NCBI GenBank assembly: GCA_002305505.1
Contig: DBRC01000066.1
Location: forward strand, 1-30,422
Source: Prevotella sp. UBA1378
GTDB taxonomy: Bacteria; Bacteroidota; Bacteroidia; Bacteroidales; Bacteroidaceae
Length of the DNA: 30,422 nucleotides
Direction of reading: 5' to 3'
Positions 6,363 through 14,725 of the stretch are shown in pieces. Below the pieces are notes generated by a model. It saw only the letters and a list, made by a program, of their open reading frames with translations, was not told where the DNA came from and made no database searches. Every line of letters starts with the position of its first letter. The first letter of the stretch is position 1. Position numbers and translations under genes: made by a program.

Positions 6363-6379
6363 AACTTTTGCCGGGAAAA

Positions 6380-6412
6380 TTGCTCGTTTTACGAATAATA
6401 TTTGTATTTTTG
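6380..6412 (+). promoter_or_regulatory. Promoter of the START-like protein gene
   Basis: TTG (6380-6382), a 22-bp spacer and TATTTTTG (6405-6412) precede the gene at 6461. The spacer is slightly long. Confidence 0.5.
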
Positions 6413-6460
6413 TGGCGCCTAATGTATTTTTAGGCCGCGAAATACTAACCTGAAAGCAAG

Positions 6461-6859
6461 ATGGGAGAACAAAAGATTAGTATCGAATATCCGTTGCAGA
6501 CCAAATCGCCCCATATCGTATGGGGGATGATAAGCAATGCGGCAGGACTGCAGAAATGGATCGCAGACGAAGTGACCGAAGAGGAAGGCAAAATGATCTT
6601 CACATGGGGACAACCGTGGACGGAACGCGACACAAAGACATCGCACATCATCGAAATCGAGAAATTCCATTACATACGGATGAAATGGGATTACTACGAA
6701 AGCGAAGAGGCCTATTGGGAAATGCGTATAGAGAAAAGCGAGATGACGGATCACTTGAACCTGATCATCACAGACTATTGCAAACCCGATGACATCGACG
6801 ACATCAGGGAACTGTGGAACAACGACCTGGAGCGGCTGCACCAAGTAAGCGGACTGTAA
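6461..6859 (+). CDS. START-like (SRPBCC/AHSA1-type) domain protein
   Basis: The 132-residue protein matches the compact START-like family common in Bacteroidales. The segment SPHIVWGMISNAAGLQKWIADEV at about 16-38 has the shape of the first helix pair of SRPBCC folds (residues 'W..I....GL..W.AD.V'), followed by beta strands rich in acidic and aromatic residues (FTWGQPWTERDT, YIRMKWDYYE, WEMRIEKSE) and a long C-terminal helix (DIDDIRELWNNDLERLHQVSGL). Such folds bind hydrophobic ligands or act as chaperone cofactors; the ligand cannot be told from sequence. It has no signal peptide and should be cytoplasmic. It lies 114 nt before the LptF/G-like gene, which has its own promoter-like motif. Confidence 0.8.
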   Translation: MGEQKISIEYPLQTKSPHIVWGMISNAAGLQKWIADEVTEEEGKMIFTWGQPWTERDTKTSHIIEIEKFHYIRMKWDYYESEEAYWEMRIEKSEMTDHLNLIITDYCKPDDIDDIRELWNNDLERLHQVSGL

Positions 6860-6909
6860 AAGCAAGGGGCTGAAAACATAAAAAAACAAAAAATCGCAGT
6901 ATAACATCT

Positions 6910-6937
6910 TTGCTCTGATATTTTTATGCTAATTTTG
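6910..6937 (+). promoter_or_regulatory. Possible promoter of the LptF/G-like gene
   Basis: TAATTTTG at 6930-6937 fits TAnnTTTG, with a TTG at 6910-6912 and a rather short 17-bp spacer. The leader to the ATG at 6974 would be about 30 nt. Confidence 0.5.
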
Positions 6938-6973
6938 CAGGCCGGAAATACGCACGTGCGGTAAAAGACAATC

Positions 6974-8884
6974 ATGTTCCGTATCAAGAAATTAGATATA
7001 TTCATTGCCAAACAGTTCGGACTGCTGTTCATTGCCACGTTCTTCATTTGCCAGTTTGTGCTGATGATGCAATTCCTGTGGCGCTATGTCGACGAACTCA
7101 TCGGTAAAGGTTTGTCGATAGATATCCTGGCACAGTTTTTCTGGTATATGGGCCTAATATTGGTGCCGCAGGCTTTCCCGCTGGCCATACTGCTCTCATC
7201 GCTCATCGCATTCGGGAACATGGGCGAGAGCTCGGAGCTGACGGCCATCAAGGCCGCAGGCATCTCGCTGCTGCAGGCATGCAGGTCGCTCATCGTCATC
7301 GTCGCCATGATTTCGTGCTGCTCGTTCTATTTCCAAGACATCATCGGGCCGGAAGCCAACAAATCATTCGGCCGACTGCTCCTGTCCATGAAACAGAAAA
7401 GTCCGGAACTGGAGATTCCCGAAGGCATCTTTTACGACGGGATTCCCAACACTAATCTCTACGTGCAAAAGAAAGATATCGAGACAGGCATGCTCTACGG
7501 CATCATGATCTACCGCATGAACGGCAGCTACGAGGATGCGGCCATCATCCTGGCCGACTCGGGCATGCTACAGTCTACGGCTGAAAAGAAACACCTGCTG
7601 CTGCACCTCTACAGCGGCGAATGGTTCGAGAACATGCGGTCGCAGGACATCGCGGGAAGCGCCAGCATCCCCTACCGCCGCGAAACATTCTGGACAAAAC
7701 GCATAGTGCTCGATTTCGACGGTGGGTTCAACCTCGCCGAAGTGGGAGGCATATCGGCCGACGCACGCTCGAAGAGCATGGAAAAGATTATACACGACAT
7801 GGACTCTATCATGGAGTTCAACGACAGTGTAGGGCGCTCTTTCTACCAATATGCCCAGCAAAGCACATTCTACCGCCCGGCGCTGAGCAAGCAAGACTCG
7901 GCGAAAGCCGTGAAAGAGGCTGCGGCCGGCAAGTTCAACCTCGATTCGGCCTATGCCAGACTGTCGCCGGAGGACAAACAGGAGACGGTGAGGATGGCCG
8001 TCAACGATCTGCAGATGTGCGCCTCTGACCTTGACATGAAACGCGACTACTCATTCGACTTGAACAGAATCGTGCGCCTGCACCAAATCGAGGCCATCAA
8101 CAAGATAACGCTCTCGCTCTCGTGCCTGATATTCTTCTTCATCGGGGCACCGCTGGGAGCCATCATCCGCAAGGGGGGGCTCGGCGTGCCGGTCATCATC
8201 TCGGTGATCGTGTTCATCGTATTCTATATCTTCGAGAACTCGGGCATGAAGATGGCGCGCGACGATAACTGGACAGTGTGGTTCGGGAAACTGCTGGGGA
8301 CGGCCGTGCTGACCCCCCTCGCCGTATTCTTCACTTACAAGGCGAACAACGACTCGGTAGTGTTCAATATCGACCTGTACAAAAACATCCTTTTCAGGAT
8401 GCTCGGCATACGCAGGAAACGGCATGTCTACCGCAAGGAGGTGATTATCACCGACCCCGACTATGCGGGAGACGCAGCCGCACTGGTGCGCATCAGCGCA
8501 GCCATCACAGCCTATTCGCAGCATCACAGCCTGCTCAAGGCTCCCAACCCGGTAAAGGTGTTCTTCCGCCCGGGGGACGACCAGGCCATCCGCAACATAA
8601 ACGAAGAGCTGGAAGCGGTTATCGACGACCTGTCGAACACGAAGGACAAGGTCATCCTGCACGAGCTGAACAACTTCCCTATTCTTGCCACACATGCCCA
8701 TACTCGCCCATTCCGCCAAAAATGGCTGAACGTCACCACTGGCCTTCTGCTGCCCGCAGGCATCTTCTTCTACCTGCGCATGTGGAGGTTCAGGCTGCGC
8801 CTGCTGCGCGACCTGCGCACCATCAGGAACGCCAGCGAGGCCATTACCGCACGCATAGAGGAACGCAAAGATATATTGTCATAA
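6974..8884 (+). CDS. LptF/LptG family permease (lipopolysaccharide export)
   Basis: The 636-residue inner-membrane protein belongs to the YjgP/YjgQ family. LptF and LptG form the membrane part of the LptB2FGC transporter that extracts LPS from the inner membrane. Three N-terminal helices (about 16-35, 52-80, 100-120) are followed by a periplasmic beta domain, and the second helix set spans about 373-455. It carries the family signature GAPLGAIIRKGGLGVP (391-406). E. coli LptF and LptG are about 360 residues; this one has a longer periplasmic section and a C-terminal extension of about 180 residues with one further hydrophobic segment (LNVTTGLLLPAGIFFYLRMW, about 585-604) and a basic tail. Which paralogue it is cannot be decided. 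ribBA follows after 54 nt, probably co-transcribed. Confidence 0.9.
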   Translation: MFRIKKLDIFIAKQFGLLFIATFFICQFVLMMQFLWRYVDELIGKGLSIDILAQFFWYMGLILVPQAFPLAILLSSLIAFGNMGESSELTAIKAAGISLLQACRSLIVIVAMISCCSFYFQDIIGPEANKSFGRLLLSMKQKSPELEIPEGIFYDGIPNTNLYVQKKDIETGMLYGIMIYRMNGSYEDAAIILADSGMLQSTAEKKHLLLHLYSGEWFENMRSQDIAGSASIPYRRETFWTKRIVLDFDGGFNLAEVGGISADARSKSMEKIIHDMDSIMEFNDSVGRSFYQYAQQSTFYRPALSKQDSAKAVKEAAAGKFNLDSAYARLSPEDKQETVRMAVNDLQMCASDLDMKRDYSFDLNRIVRLHQIEAINKITLSLSCLIFFFIGAPLGAIIRKGGLGVPVIISVIVFIVFYIFENSGMKMARDDNWTVWFGKLLGTAVLTPLAVFFTYKANNDSVVFNIDLYKNILFRMLGIRRKRHVYRKEVIITDPDYAGDAAALVRISAAITAYSQHHSLLKAPNPVKVFFRPGDDQAIRNINEELEAVIDDLSNTKDKVILHELNNFPILATHAHTRPFRQKWLNVTTGLLLPAGIFFYLRMWRFRLRLLRDLRTIRNASEAITARIEERKDILS

Positions 8885-8938
8885 AGCGAACACATCAAAG
8901 ATATTATTATAAATAGGTATTATACAAAGACAGCTGAT

Positions 8939-10150
8939 ATGGGAGATTTCAGATTAAACACTATTGACGAAGCACTGGCCGACTTTAAAGCAGGCAAGTT
9001 TGTCATCGTCGTCGACGATGAAGACCGCGAGAACGAAGGCGACCTGATTTGCGCAGCCGAAAAAATCACGCCCGAGATGGTCAACTTCATGCTGAAGTAT
9101 GCCCGGGGGGTGCTCTGCGCGCCAATAACAATCAGCCGGAGCCAAGAACTCGATCTGCCGCGCCAAGTGCAGGACAACACATCCGTGCTCGGCACCCCGT
9201 TCACAGTAACCATCGATAAGCTCGAAGGATGCGCCACCGGCGTATCGGCACACGACCGCGCGGAAACAATCAAGGCACTGGCCGACCCGGCATCCACACC
9301 GGCTACATTCGGCCGCCCCGGGCACATCAATCCGCTGTACGCGCAGGACCACGGCGTGCTGCGCCGAAGCGGCCATACGGAAGCGGCCATCGACCTGTGC
9401 ACGCTGGCCGGGCTTTACCCTGCAGGAGCATTGATGGAAATCATGAACGACGACGGCACCATGGCCCGCATGCCGCAACTGCAGGAATTTGCGAGGAAAT
9501 TCGACCTCAAAATCATCACAATCAAAGACCTCATCGCCTACCGCCTGAAAAAGGAATCGTTGATAGAAGTGGGGGAAAAGGTGGACATGCCCACGGAATA
9601 CGGACACTTCAAGCTGATACCGTTCCGCCAGAAAAGCAATGGCATGGAACACATGGCGCTCATCAAGGGCGAATGGGAAGAGGACGAGCCTGTACTCGTA
9701 CGCGTCCACTCGTCCTGTGCCACGGGGGACATCCTGGGCAGCAGGCGTTGCGACTGCGGCGAACAGTTGCATAAGGCGATGCAGATGATATCGGAAAAAG
9801 GAAAAGGGGTGGTCATCTACATGCAACAGGAAGGGCGCGGCATCGGACTGATGAACAAAATCGCAGCATACAAATTGCAGGAAGAAGGATATGACACTGT
9901 AGACGCTAACGTGCACTTGGGATTCCGACCCGACGAACGCGACTACGGCTGCGGCGCACAGATGCTGCGCCACCTGGGCGTGCGCAAGATGCGCCTACTG
10001 ACGAACAACCCCGTAAAGCGTGTAGGATTAGAGGCTTACGGACTGGAAATCGTCGAGAATATCGGTATTGAGGTACCCCCCAATCCATACAACATCCATT
10101 ACTTGGAAACGAAGAGGAAACGCATGGGGCATGCCCTACATTTGAAATAA
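8939..10150 (+). CDS. ribBA: Bifunctional 3,4-dihydroxy-2-butanone-4-phosphate synthase / GTP cyclohydrolase II
   Basis: This 403-residue enzyme supplies both riboflavin precursors: the N-terminal half makes 3,4-dihydroxy-2-butanone 4-phosphate from ribulose 5-phosphate, and the C-terminal half opens GTP. The RibB domain (about 1-200) shows the acidic metal-binding segment VVDDEDRENEGDL (24-36), GCATGVSAHDRAETI (97-111) and HTEAAIDL. The RibA domain (about 205-403) has RVHSSCATGDILGSRRCDCG with the three zinc cysteines C260, C271 and C273, the QQEGRGIGL loop (296-304), and NNPVKRVGLEAYGL (356-369). Length is normal for RibBA and all key residues are present. No riboflavin riboswitch was seen upstream; the gene probably shares the LptF/G transcript. 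Confidence 0.97.
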   Translation: MGDFRLNTIDEALADFKAGKFVIVVDDEDRENEGDLICAAEKITPEMVNFMLKYARGVLCAPITISRSQELDLPRQVQDNTSVLGTPFTVTIDKLEGCATGVSAHDRAETIKALADPASTPATFGRPGHINPLYAQDHGVLRRSGHTEAAIDLCTLAGLYPAGALMEIMNDDGTMARMPQLQEFARKFDLKIITIKDLIAYRLKKESLIEVGEKVDMPTEYGHFKLIPFRQKSNGMEHMALIKGEWEEDEPVLVRVHSSCATGDILGSRRCDCGEQLHKAMQMISEKGKGVVIYMQQEGRGIGLMNKIAAYKLQEEGYDTVDANVHLGFRPDERDYGCGAQMLRHLGVRKMRLLTNNPVKRVGLEAYGLEIVENIGIEVPPNPYNIHYLETKRKRMGHALHLK

Positions 10151-10230
10151 CACCCGGCAACGCCGCCACATCCGATAGCACGACTGTTACTATTTTGTGA
10201 CAGAATATTAAAAAACGACACTTTTCTTTC

Positions 10231-10258
10231 TTGAAAAAGAATAAAATGATTACTTTTG
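10231..10258 (+). promoter_or_regulatory. Possible promoter of the aminotransferase gene
   Basis: TACTTTTG at 10251-10258 fits TAnnTTTG, with TTG at 10231-10233 (17-bp spacer). It ends 30 nt before the ATG. Confidence 0.6.
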
Positions 10259-10288
10259 CAGTTAAATAAATACACAAAGCAATAAATT

Positions 10289-11482
10289 ATGGCACAATTA
10301 TCCAATCGCTTGCAGCGCCTTGCCCCATCGGCCACGCTGGCAATGTCGCAGAAAAGTTCAGAAATGAAAGCCCAAGGCATCGACGTAATCAACATGAGTG
10401 TCGGCGAACCCGATTTCAACACTCCTGACCACATTAAAGACGCAGCAAAGAAGGCCGTCGACGACAACTACTCAAGGTATTCACCCGTCCCCGGATATGC
10501 TGACTTGCGAAAGGCGATTGTTGCCAAGATGAAAACGGAGAACAACCTCGACTACTCTATCAACGAGATTCTGGTATCAAACGGCGCGAAACAAAGCGTA
10601 TGCAACGCCGTAATGGCATTGGTAAACCCGGGGGAGGAAGTGATTATCCCGGCTCCCTACTGGGTATCGTATCCCCAAATGGTTAAACTGGCCGGCGGAG
10701 AACCCGTCATCGTGGAAGCCGGCTTCGAGCAGAACTTTAAAATGACACCGGAACAGCTCGAGGCTGCCATCACGCCCAAGACGCGGATGCTCATCCTGTG
10801 TTCGCCGAGCAACCCTACGGGAAGCGTGTACTCGAAAGCTGAGCTCGAAGGACTGGCAGAGGTGATCAAGCGCCACGACGACTTGTTCGTGCTGTCCGAT
10901 GAGATCTACGAACACATCAATTACATCGGCAAGCACGAGAGCATCGCCCAGTTCCCCGGCATGAAAGAGCGCTCTATCATCGTCAACGGGGTATCGAAAG
11001 CATATGCCATGACCGGCTGGCGCATCGGCTACATTGCCGCACCGGAGTGGATTGTAAAAGGGTGCAACAAGTTGCAAGGTCAATACACGAGCGGCCCTTG
11101 CTCGGTAAGCCAAAAAGCTGCAGAGCTTGCCTACACGGCCAGCCAGGACTGCGTAAAGGAAATGCAGAAGGCATTCGAACGCCGCCGCGACTTGATCGTG
11201 AGCTTGGCTAAAGACATACCCGGCCTCGAAGTGAACGTACCGGAAGGCGCTTTCTACATCTTCCCCAAGTGCAGCAGCTTCTACGGGAAAACCGACGGGA
11301 AGACCACGGTCAACAATGCACCAGACTTTGCCATCTATCTGCTCGAGAAAGCACATGTGGCAACTGTAGGGGGCGATGCCTTCGGCGACCAGGAATGCTT
11401 CCGCATAAGCTATGCGACGAGCGACGAAAACATCGCCGAAGCCATGAGGCGCATCAAGGAAGCCCTGTCGGAACTGAAATAA
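10289..11482 (+). CDS. aspC: Class I pyridoxal-phosphate aminotransferase (aspartate aminotransferase type)
   Basis: The 397-residue protein is a fold-type I aminotransferase of the prokaryotic aspartate aminotransferase (I-gamma) type, which interconverts aspartate and oxaloacetate with glutamate/2-oxoglutarate. MSVGEPDFNTP at 36-46 is the substrate-loop motif, NGAKQSVCNA (98-107) binds the cofactor phosphate, and SPSNPTGSVYSKAEL contains N175. D204 and Y207 lie in LSDEIYEHI. VNGVSKAYAMTGWRIGY has the Schiff-base lysine K237 and phosphate-binding arginine, and FRISYATSDENI carries the C-terminal substrate arginine. Exact substrate preference (aspartate, or also aromatic or branched amino acids) is not decided by these motifs. 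It has its own promoter and terminator, so it is probably monocistronic. Confidence 0.93.
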   Translation: MAQLSNRLQRLAPSATLAMSQKSSEMKAQGIDVINMSVGEPDFNTPDHIKDAAKKAVDDNYSRYSPVPGYADLRKAIVAKMKTENNLDYSINEILVSNGAKQSVCNAVMALVNPGEEVIIPAPYWVSYPQMVKLAGGEPVIVEAGFEQNFKMTPEQLEAAITPKTRMLILCSPSNPTGSVYSKAELEGLAEVIKRHDDLFVLSDEIYEHINYIGKHESIAQFPGMKERSIIVNGVSKAYAMTGWRIGYIAAPEWIVKGCNKLQGQYTSGPCSVSQKAAELAYTASQDCVKEMQKAFERRRDLIVSLAKDIPGLEVNVPEGAFYIFPKCSSFYGKTDGKTTVNNAPDFAIYLLEKAHVATVGGDAFGDQECFRISYATSDENIAEAMRRIKEALSELK

Positions 11483-11483
11483 C

Positions 11484-11510
11484 CCGGCGGTAAAGTGCCG
11501 GCGGTTTTTT
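11484..11510 (+). terminator. Terminator of the aminotransferase gene
   Basis: CCGGC (11484-11488) pairs with GCCGG (11497-11501), followed by CGG and six T (11505-11510). It begins just after the stop codon. Confidence 0.6.
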
Positions 11511-11543
11511 GAAAAATACCGAGTTAAAAGTTATTAATTCATC

Positions 11544-11572
11544 TTGTAGTACGCTATAAATTGCTATCTTTG
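11544..11572 (+). promoter_or_regulatory. Promoter of the TonB-system operon
   Basis: TTG (11544-11546), an 18-bp spacer and TATCTTTG (11565-11572) match the consensus. The leader to exbB is then about 115 nt; I saw no recognised riboswitch or Fur-like box in it. Confidence 0.65.
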
Positions 11573-11695
11573 CCGAAAGATAGACGCCCCTGCAAGGCTG
11601 AATATCCAACCAGCTGCGGTAATCGACGCCTAAAACTCGAATCATATACAAATTTAAATTCATAAATAACTAAAAAAAATTAAAATCATTTAATT

Positions 11696-12526
11696 ATGGC
11701 AACTACACAGAAAGCAGCAGCCCCCGCAAAGAAGCAGGGCAGCATTGGTATCAAAGACGCAATTTGGATTGTGTTTGCATGTTTGATCATCGCAGTCTTA
11801 TTCTTCAACTACGGATTGGGTAATGAGGCAAACTTCGCAAACAACGACCCGGAAGGGCACCCGATCAACCTGATGGGTACCATCTACAAAGGCGGTATGG
11901 TCGTGCCGGTAATCCACACTTTGTTGCTCACCGTTATCGCCATGTCGATAGAGCGCATCTTTGCCTTGAGCAAGTGTATCGGCAAGGAGAAACTGGCCAA
12001 GTTCCTCGCAAAGATTAAGAAAGACTTGAAAGAACTCAACTTCGATCAGGCATTGAAAGACTGCGACGCACAGAAAGGTTCTATCGCAAACGTTGTACGT
12101 GCAAGCGTTAGCGCTTACAAGGCAGTAGCTGAAGACCCGAAACTGAAGAAAGAGGTTAAGATCGCCAAGATTCAGCAGGCACACGAAGAGGCTATCGCCA
12201 TCGAAATGCCTACCCTGACAATGAACTTGCCACTTATCGCAACCATCGTTACACTGGGTACGCTGACTGGTCTTCTCGGTACTGTAACCGGTATGATCAA
12301 ATCGTTCCAAGCTCTGGCTGCTGGCGGCGGCGGCGACTCTCTCGCCCTGTCAACCGGTATTTCTGAGGCCCTTATCAACACAGCATTCGGTATCTTGACA
12401 TCTTGGGTGGCAGTTATCGCTTATAACTTCTTCACCAACCGTATCGACAAGATTTCGTTCGCACTCGATGAGATAGGTTATTCAATTGCTCAGACCTACG
12501 CAGCTACTCACGCCGACGAAGCTTAA
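11696..12526 (+). CDS. exbB: ExbB/TolQ-family proton channel protein
   Basis: The 276-residue MotA/TolQ/ExbB-family protein forms, with ExbD, the inner-membrane proton channel that powers TonB. A short basic N-terminus precedes a first helix (DAIWIVFACLIIAVLFFNYG, about 21-40). A second hydrophobic stretch is VVPVIHTLLLTVIAMSIERIF (about 69-89). A long cytoplasmic helical section follows, then the paired helices with the family core, LIATIVTLGTLTGLLGTVTGMIKSF and ALINTAFGILTSWVAVIAYNFF. The GTVTGM motif is typical. It is the first gene of a run of six on one strand with short gaps (31, 2, 32, 1 and 41 nt), so one transcript is likely. Confidence 0.95.
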   Translation: MATTQKAAAPAKKQGSIGIKDAIWIVFACLIIAVLFFNYGLGNEANFANNDPEGHPINLMGTIYKGGMVVPVIHTLLLTVIAMSIERIFALSKCIGKEKLAKFLAKIKKDLKELNFDQALKDCDAQKGSIANVVRASVSAYKAVAEDPKLKKEVKIAKIQQAHEEAIAIEMPTLTMNLPLIATIVTLGTLTGLLGTVTGMIKSFQALAAGGGGDSLALSTGISEALINTAFGILTSWVAVIAYNFFTNRIDKISFALDEIGYSIAQTYAATHADEA

Positions 12527-12557
12527 TTTTTACTAACCCTTTAAACACATTATCGCT

Positions 12558-13184
12558 ATGGGTAAAGTAAAAATGAAGAAGAACGACGTCTGGATAGACA
12601 TGACCCCGATGTCCGACGTAATGGTGCTTCTGCTGACATTCTTCATGCTTACGTCTACGTTCGTGAAGAGTGAACCAGTGAAGGTCGTTACACCGGGTTC
12701 GGTCACCGAGGCCAAGGTTCCAGAGGCCAACATCTTGAATATCACCATCGATCCGTCGGGGAAGGTATTCATGAGCATGGACAAGGTCACCGACCTTGAA
12801 GCTGCTCTTGCTGAAATGACCGACAAGTTCGGTATCCAGCTGAGCGCAGAGCAAAGAAAGAAGTTCAGAGAGGACCCGATGTTCGGTGCCCCAATGTCAG
12901 CTATGTCCGCCTACTTGGATCTTCCAAGAGAAAAAATGGCAGAAGGCATCAAGACTTTGGGCATCCCCACCGACAGCTTAGAACAAGCAGACGGTACAAA
13001 GGGTAAGAGCGAGTTCCAAGAGTGGGTAACAGCCGTAAAGGCTGCCAACAGCGACATTAAGCTCTGCATCAAAGCCGACGAGAAGACCCCCTATAAGGTG
13101 GTGAAGGCTGTGATGTCTGAACTTCAGGATATGAACGAGAACCGTTACCAGTTAATCACATCGTATAAAAAGACGGAGGAATAA
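12558..13184 (+). CDS. exbD: ExbD/TolR-family biopolymer transport protein (first copy)
   Basis: The 208-residue single-pass protein has a short basic cytoplasmic end and one transmembrane helix in the segment WIDMTPMSDVMVLLLTFFML. The aspartate of that TPMSDV segment corresponds to the proton-carrying residue of ExbD. The periplasmic part is longer than in E. coli ExbD (141 residues) and has an insertion around residues 85-160 (KFGIQLSAEQRKKFREDP and onwards). It lies between exbB and a second exbD. Two different ExbD proteins in one operon is the normal Bacteroidales arrangement and suggests a mixed ExbD dimer, though that is inference. Confidence 0.93.
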   Translation: MGKVKMKKNDVWIDMTPMSDVMVLLLTFFMLTSTFVKSEPVKVVTPGSVTEAKVPEANILNITIDPSGKVFMSMDKVTDLEAALAEMTDKFGIQLSAEQRKKFREDPMFGAPMSAMSAYLDLPREKMAEGIKTLGIPTDSLEQADGTKGKSEFQEWVTAVKAANSDIKLCIKADEKTPYKVVKAVMSELQDMNENRYQLITSYKKTEE

Positions 13185-13186
13185 GA

Positions 13187-13858
13187 ATGGAACAGGTAAA
13201 TACAAGCAACCAGAACGACAGCAAGCAAAAAAAGATGGATGTCCGCGTCGACTTCACGCCGATGGTGGATATGATGATGCTTCTGATCACATTCTTCATG
13301 CTCTGTACGTCTCTGAGCAAGCCTCAGGCGATGCAGTTGACCATGCCAAGTAACGATGACAAGTTGCAGAAGGAAGATAAATCTGTAACGAAGGCTTCTC
13401 ACACAATCACCCTCTATCTGGCGCCTAACGATAAGATTTACTACATCAAGGGGCTCCCCAAGTATGATGACCCCACTTGCCTGGTCGAAACGACATGGGG
13501 CAAGGACGGCCTTAGGAATATTCTTATCAAGCACACGACAGAAGAAGGCATCAACCCTGTTGCACGGATTATGAAGGCAAAACAAGACTTGGATGCTAAG
13601 AACCTCGCCGACCCGAAAAAGGATGACGCGAAGCACAAGGAAGCATACCAGAAGGCTTTGAACGAGCTGAAGGCAGGTAATATCAACGGGGAGAAAATCC
13701 CCACCCTGACCATCATCATCAAGCCGATGGACACAGCCAACTACAAGAACATGGTTGAGGCTCTGGACGAGATGCAGATTTGCAGTATTGGTAAGTATGT
13801 CATTGATAAAATTAATCCCGACGACATGAAGCTTCTTCAGTTGAAGGGCATTAAGTAA
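13187..13858 (+). CDS. exbD: ExbD/TolR-family biopolymer transport protein (second copy)
   Basis: The 223-residue protein begins 2 nt after the first exbD stop, so translation is probably coupled. The helix RVDFTPMVDMMMLLITFFML holds the conserved aspartate. The periplasmic segment differs strongly from the first copy and has a lysine- and aspartate-rich middle (about 120-165). The C-terminal part IPTLTIIIKPMDTANYKNMVEALDEM matches the TolR/ExbD periplasmic fold. Divergence between the copies argues for distinct roles within the complex rather than recent duplication. Confidence 0.92.
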   Translation: MEQVNTSNQNDSKQKKMDVRVDFTPMVDMMMLLITFFMLCTSLSKPQAMQLTMPSNDDKLQKEDKSVTKASHTITLYLAPNDKIYYIKGLPKYDDPTCLVETTWGKDGLRNILIKHTTEEGINPVARIMKAKQDLDAKNLADPKKDDAKHKEAYQKALNELKAGNINGEKIPTLTIIIKPMDTANYKNMVEALDEMQICSIGKYVIDKINPDDMKLLQLKGIK

Positions 13859-13890
13859 ACCAATGTCAAACATTTTAAAACGAAAGAACT

Positions 13891-14724
13891 ATGTCAAAAA
13901 TAGATCTATTGGACAATAACTGGGTCGAACTCGTCTTTGATGGAAAGAACCAAGCTTATGGAGCTTACGAGCTCCGCAAGGAAACCGGCTCACGAAACCT
14001 GAAAGCCATCGTCACGATGCTTATCGGTATTGCAATCATTATCGGTATCATCCTCGCTAAAGTTTCAATCGAGAACGCCTTGGCCAAAAACGTCGCCATT
14101 GAAACCGACGTGGAGCTCTCCAAGTTGGCGCAGAAGAAAGAGGCCAAAGTGGAGCGCAAGGAACCGATTAAGATGCAGGAAGAGCAGAAAGTGGTTGAAA
14201 AGGTGAAAAGCTCCGTAAAGTTCACTGCCCCGGAAATTAAGAAAGACTCGGAAGTAAAGCCCGAGGATGAATTGAAGTCGCAGGACGAACTCGCAAAGAC
14301 CAACACAGCAATCGGTGCATTCGACGTGAAAGGTAACGACGAAGCCGAAGGCGAAGTGCTGAAGGCCAAGGAAGTTATTGCGGACGAGAAACCTAAAGAA
14401 GAGGAGACCAAAGTATTCGACGTTGTAGAGCAGATGCCCCAGTTCCCCGGTGGCGACCAGGCTCTGTTCGAATATCTCTCGAAGCACATCAAATATCCTG
14501 TTGTGGCTGAAGAGAACGGTGTGCAGGGACGCGTTATCGTTACGTTCGTTGTCGAACGCGACGGTTCAATTACCGATGTCAAAGTAGTGAAGTCGGTCGA
14601 CCCGTCTCTGGATAAGGAGGCACAGCGCGTTGTACGCAGCATGCCCCGCTGGATTCCCGGTAAGCAGAACGGTTCTGCCGTACGTGTAAAGTACACAGTG
14701 CCCGTAACCTTTAAACTTCAATAA
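13891..14724 (+). CDS. tonB: Energy transducer TonB
   Basis: The 277-residue TonB couples the ExbBD proton channel to TonB-dependent outer-membrane receptors. Its N-terminus has the Bacteroidetes signature NQAYGAYELRKETGSRNLKA (about 20-39), then one transmembrane helix (IVTMLIGIAIIIGIILAKVS). The middle (about 75-180) is a charged, lysine/glutamate-rich spacer that would span the periplasm; it lacks the proline-rich repeats of enterobacterial TonB. The C-terminal domain (about 188-277) starts at FPGGDQALFEYLSKHIKYP and ends PVTFKLQ, with GRVIVTFVVERDGSITDVKV and RSMPRWIPGKQNG as family motifs. It is complete and well placed after exbB-exbD-exbD. Confidence 0.95.
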   Translation: MSKIDLLDNNWVELVFDGKNQAYGAYELRKETGSRNLKAIVTMLIGIAIIIGIILAKVSIENALAKNVAIETDVELSKLAQKKEAKVERKEPIKMQEEQKVVEKVKSSVKFTAPEIKKDSEVKPEDELKSQDELAKTNTAIGAFDVKGNDEAEGEVLKAKEVIADEKPKEEETKVFDVVEQMPQFPGGDQALFEYLSKHIKYPVVAEENGVQGRVIVTFVVERDGSITDVKVVKSVDPSLDKEAQRVVRSMPRWIPGKQNGSAVRVKYTVPVTFKLQ

Positions 14725-14725
14725 T

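Noticed and set aside
8885..8938. FMN riboswitch before ribBA
   Set aside because: The 54-nt spacer is too short and lacks the conserved RFN helices.
8954..9973. 339-codon open frame on the minus strand across ribBA
   Set aside because: Shadow of ribBA; no signal, motif or promoter supports it.
11573..11695. Fur box or riboswitch in the exbB leader
   Set aside because: The leader is about 115 nt and AT-rich, but I found no convincing 19-bp dyad or known aptamer core.
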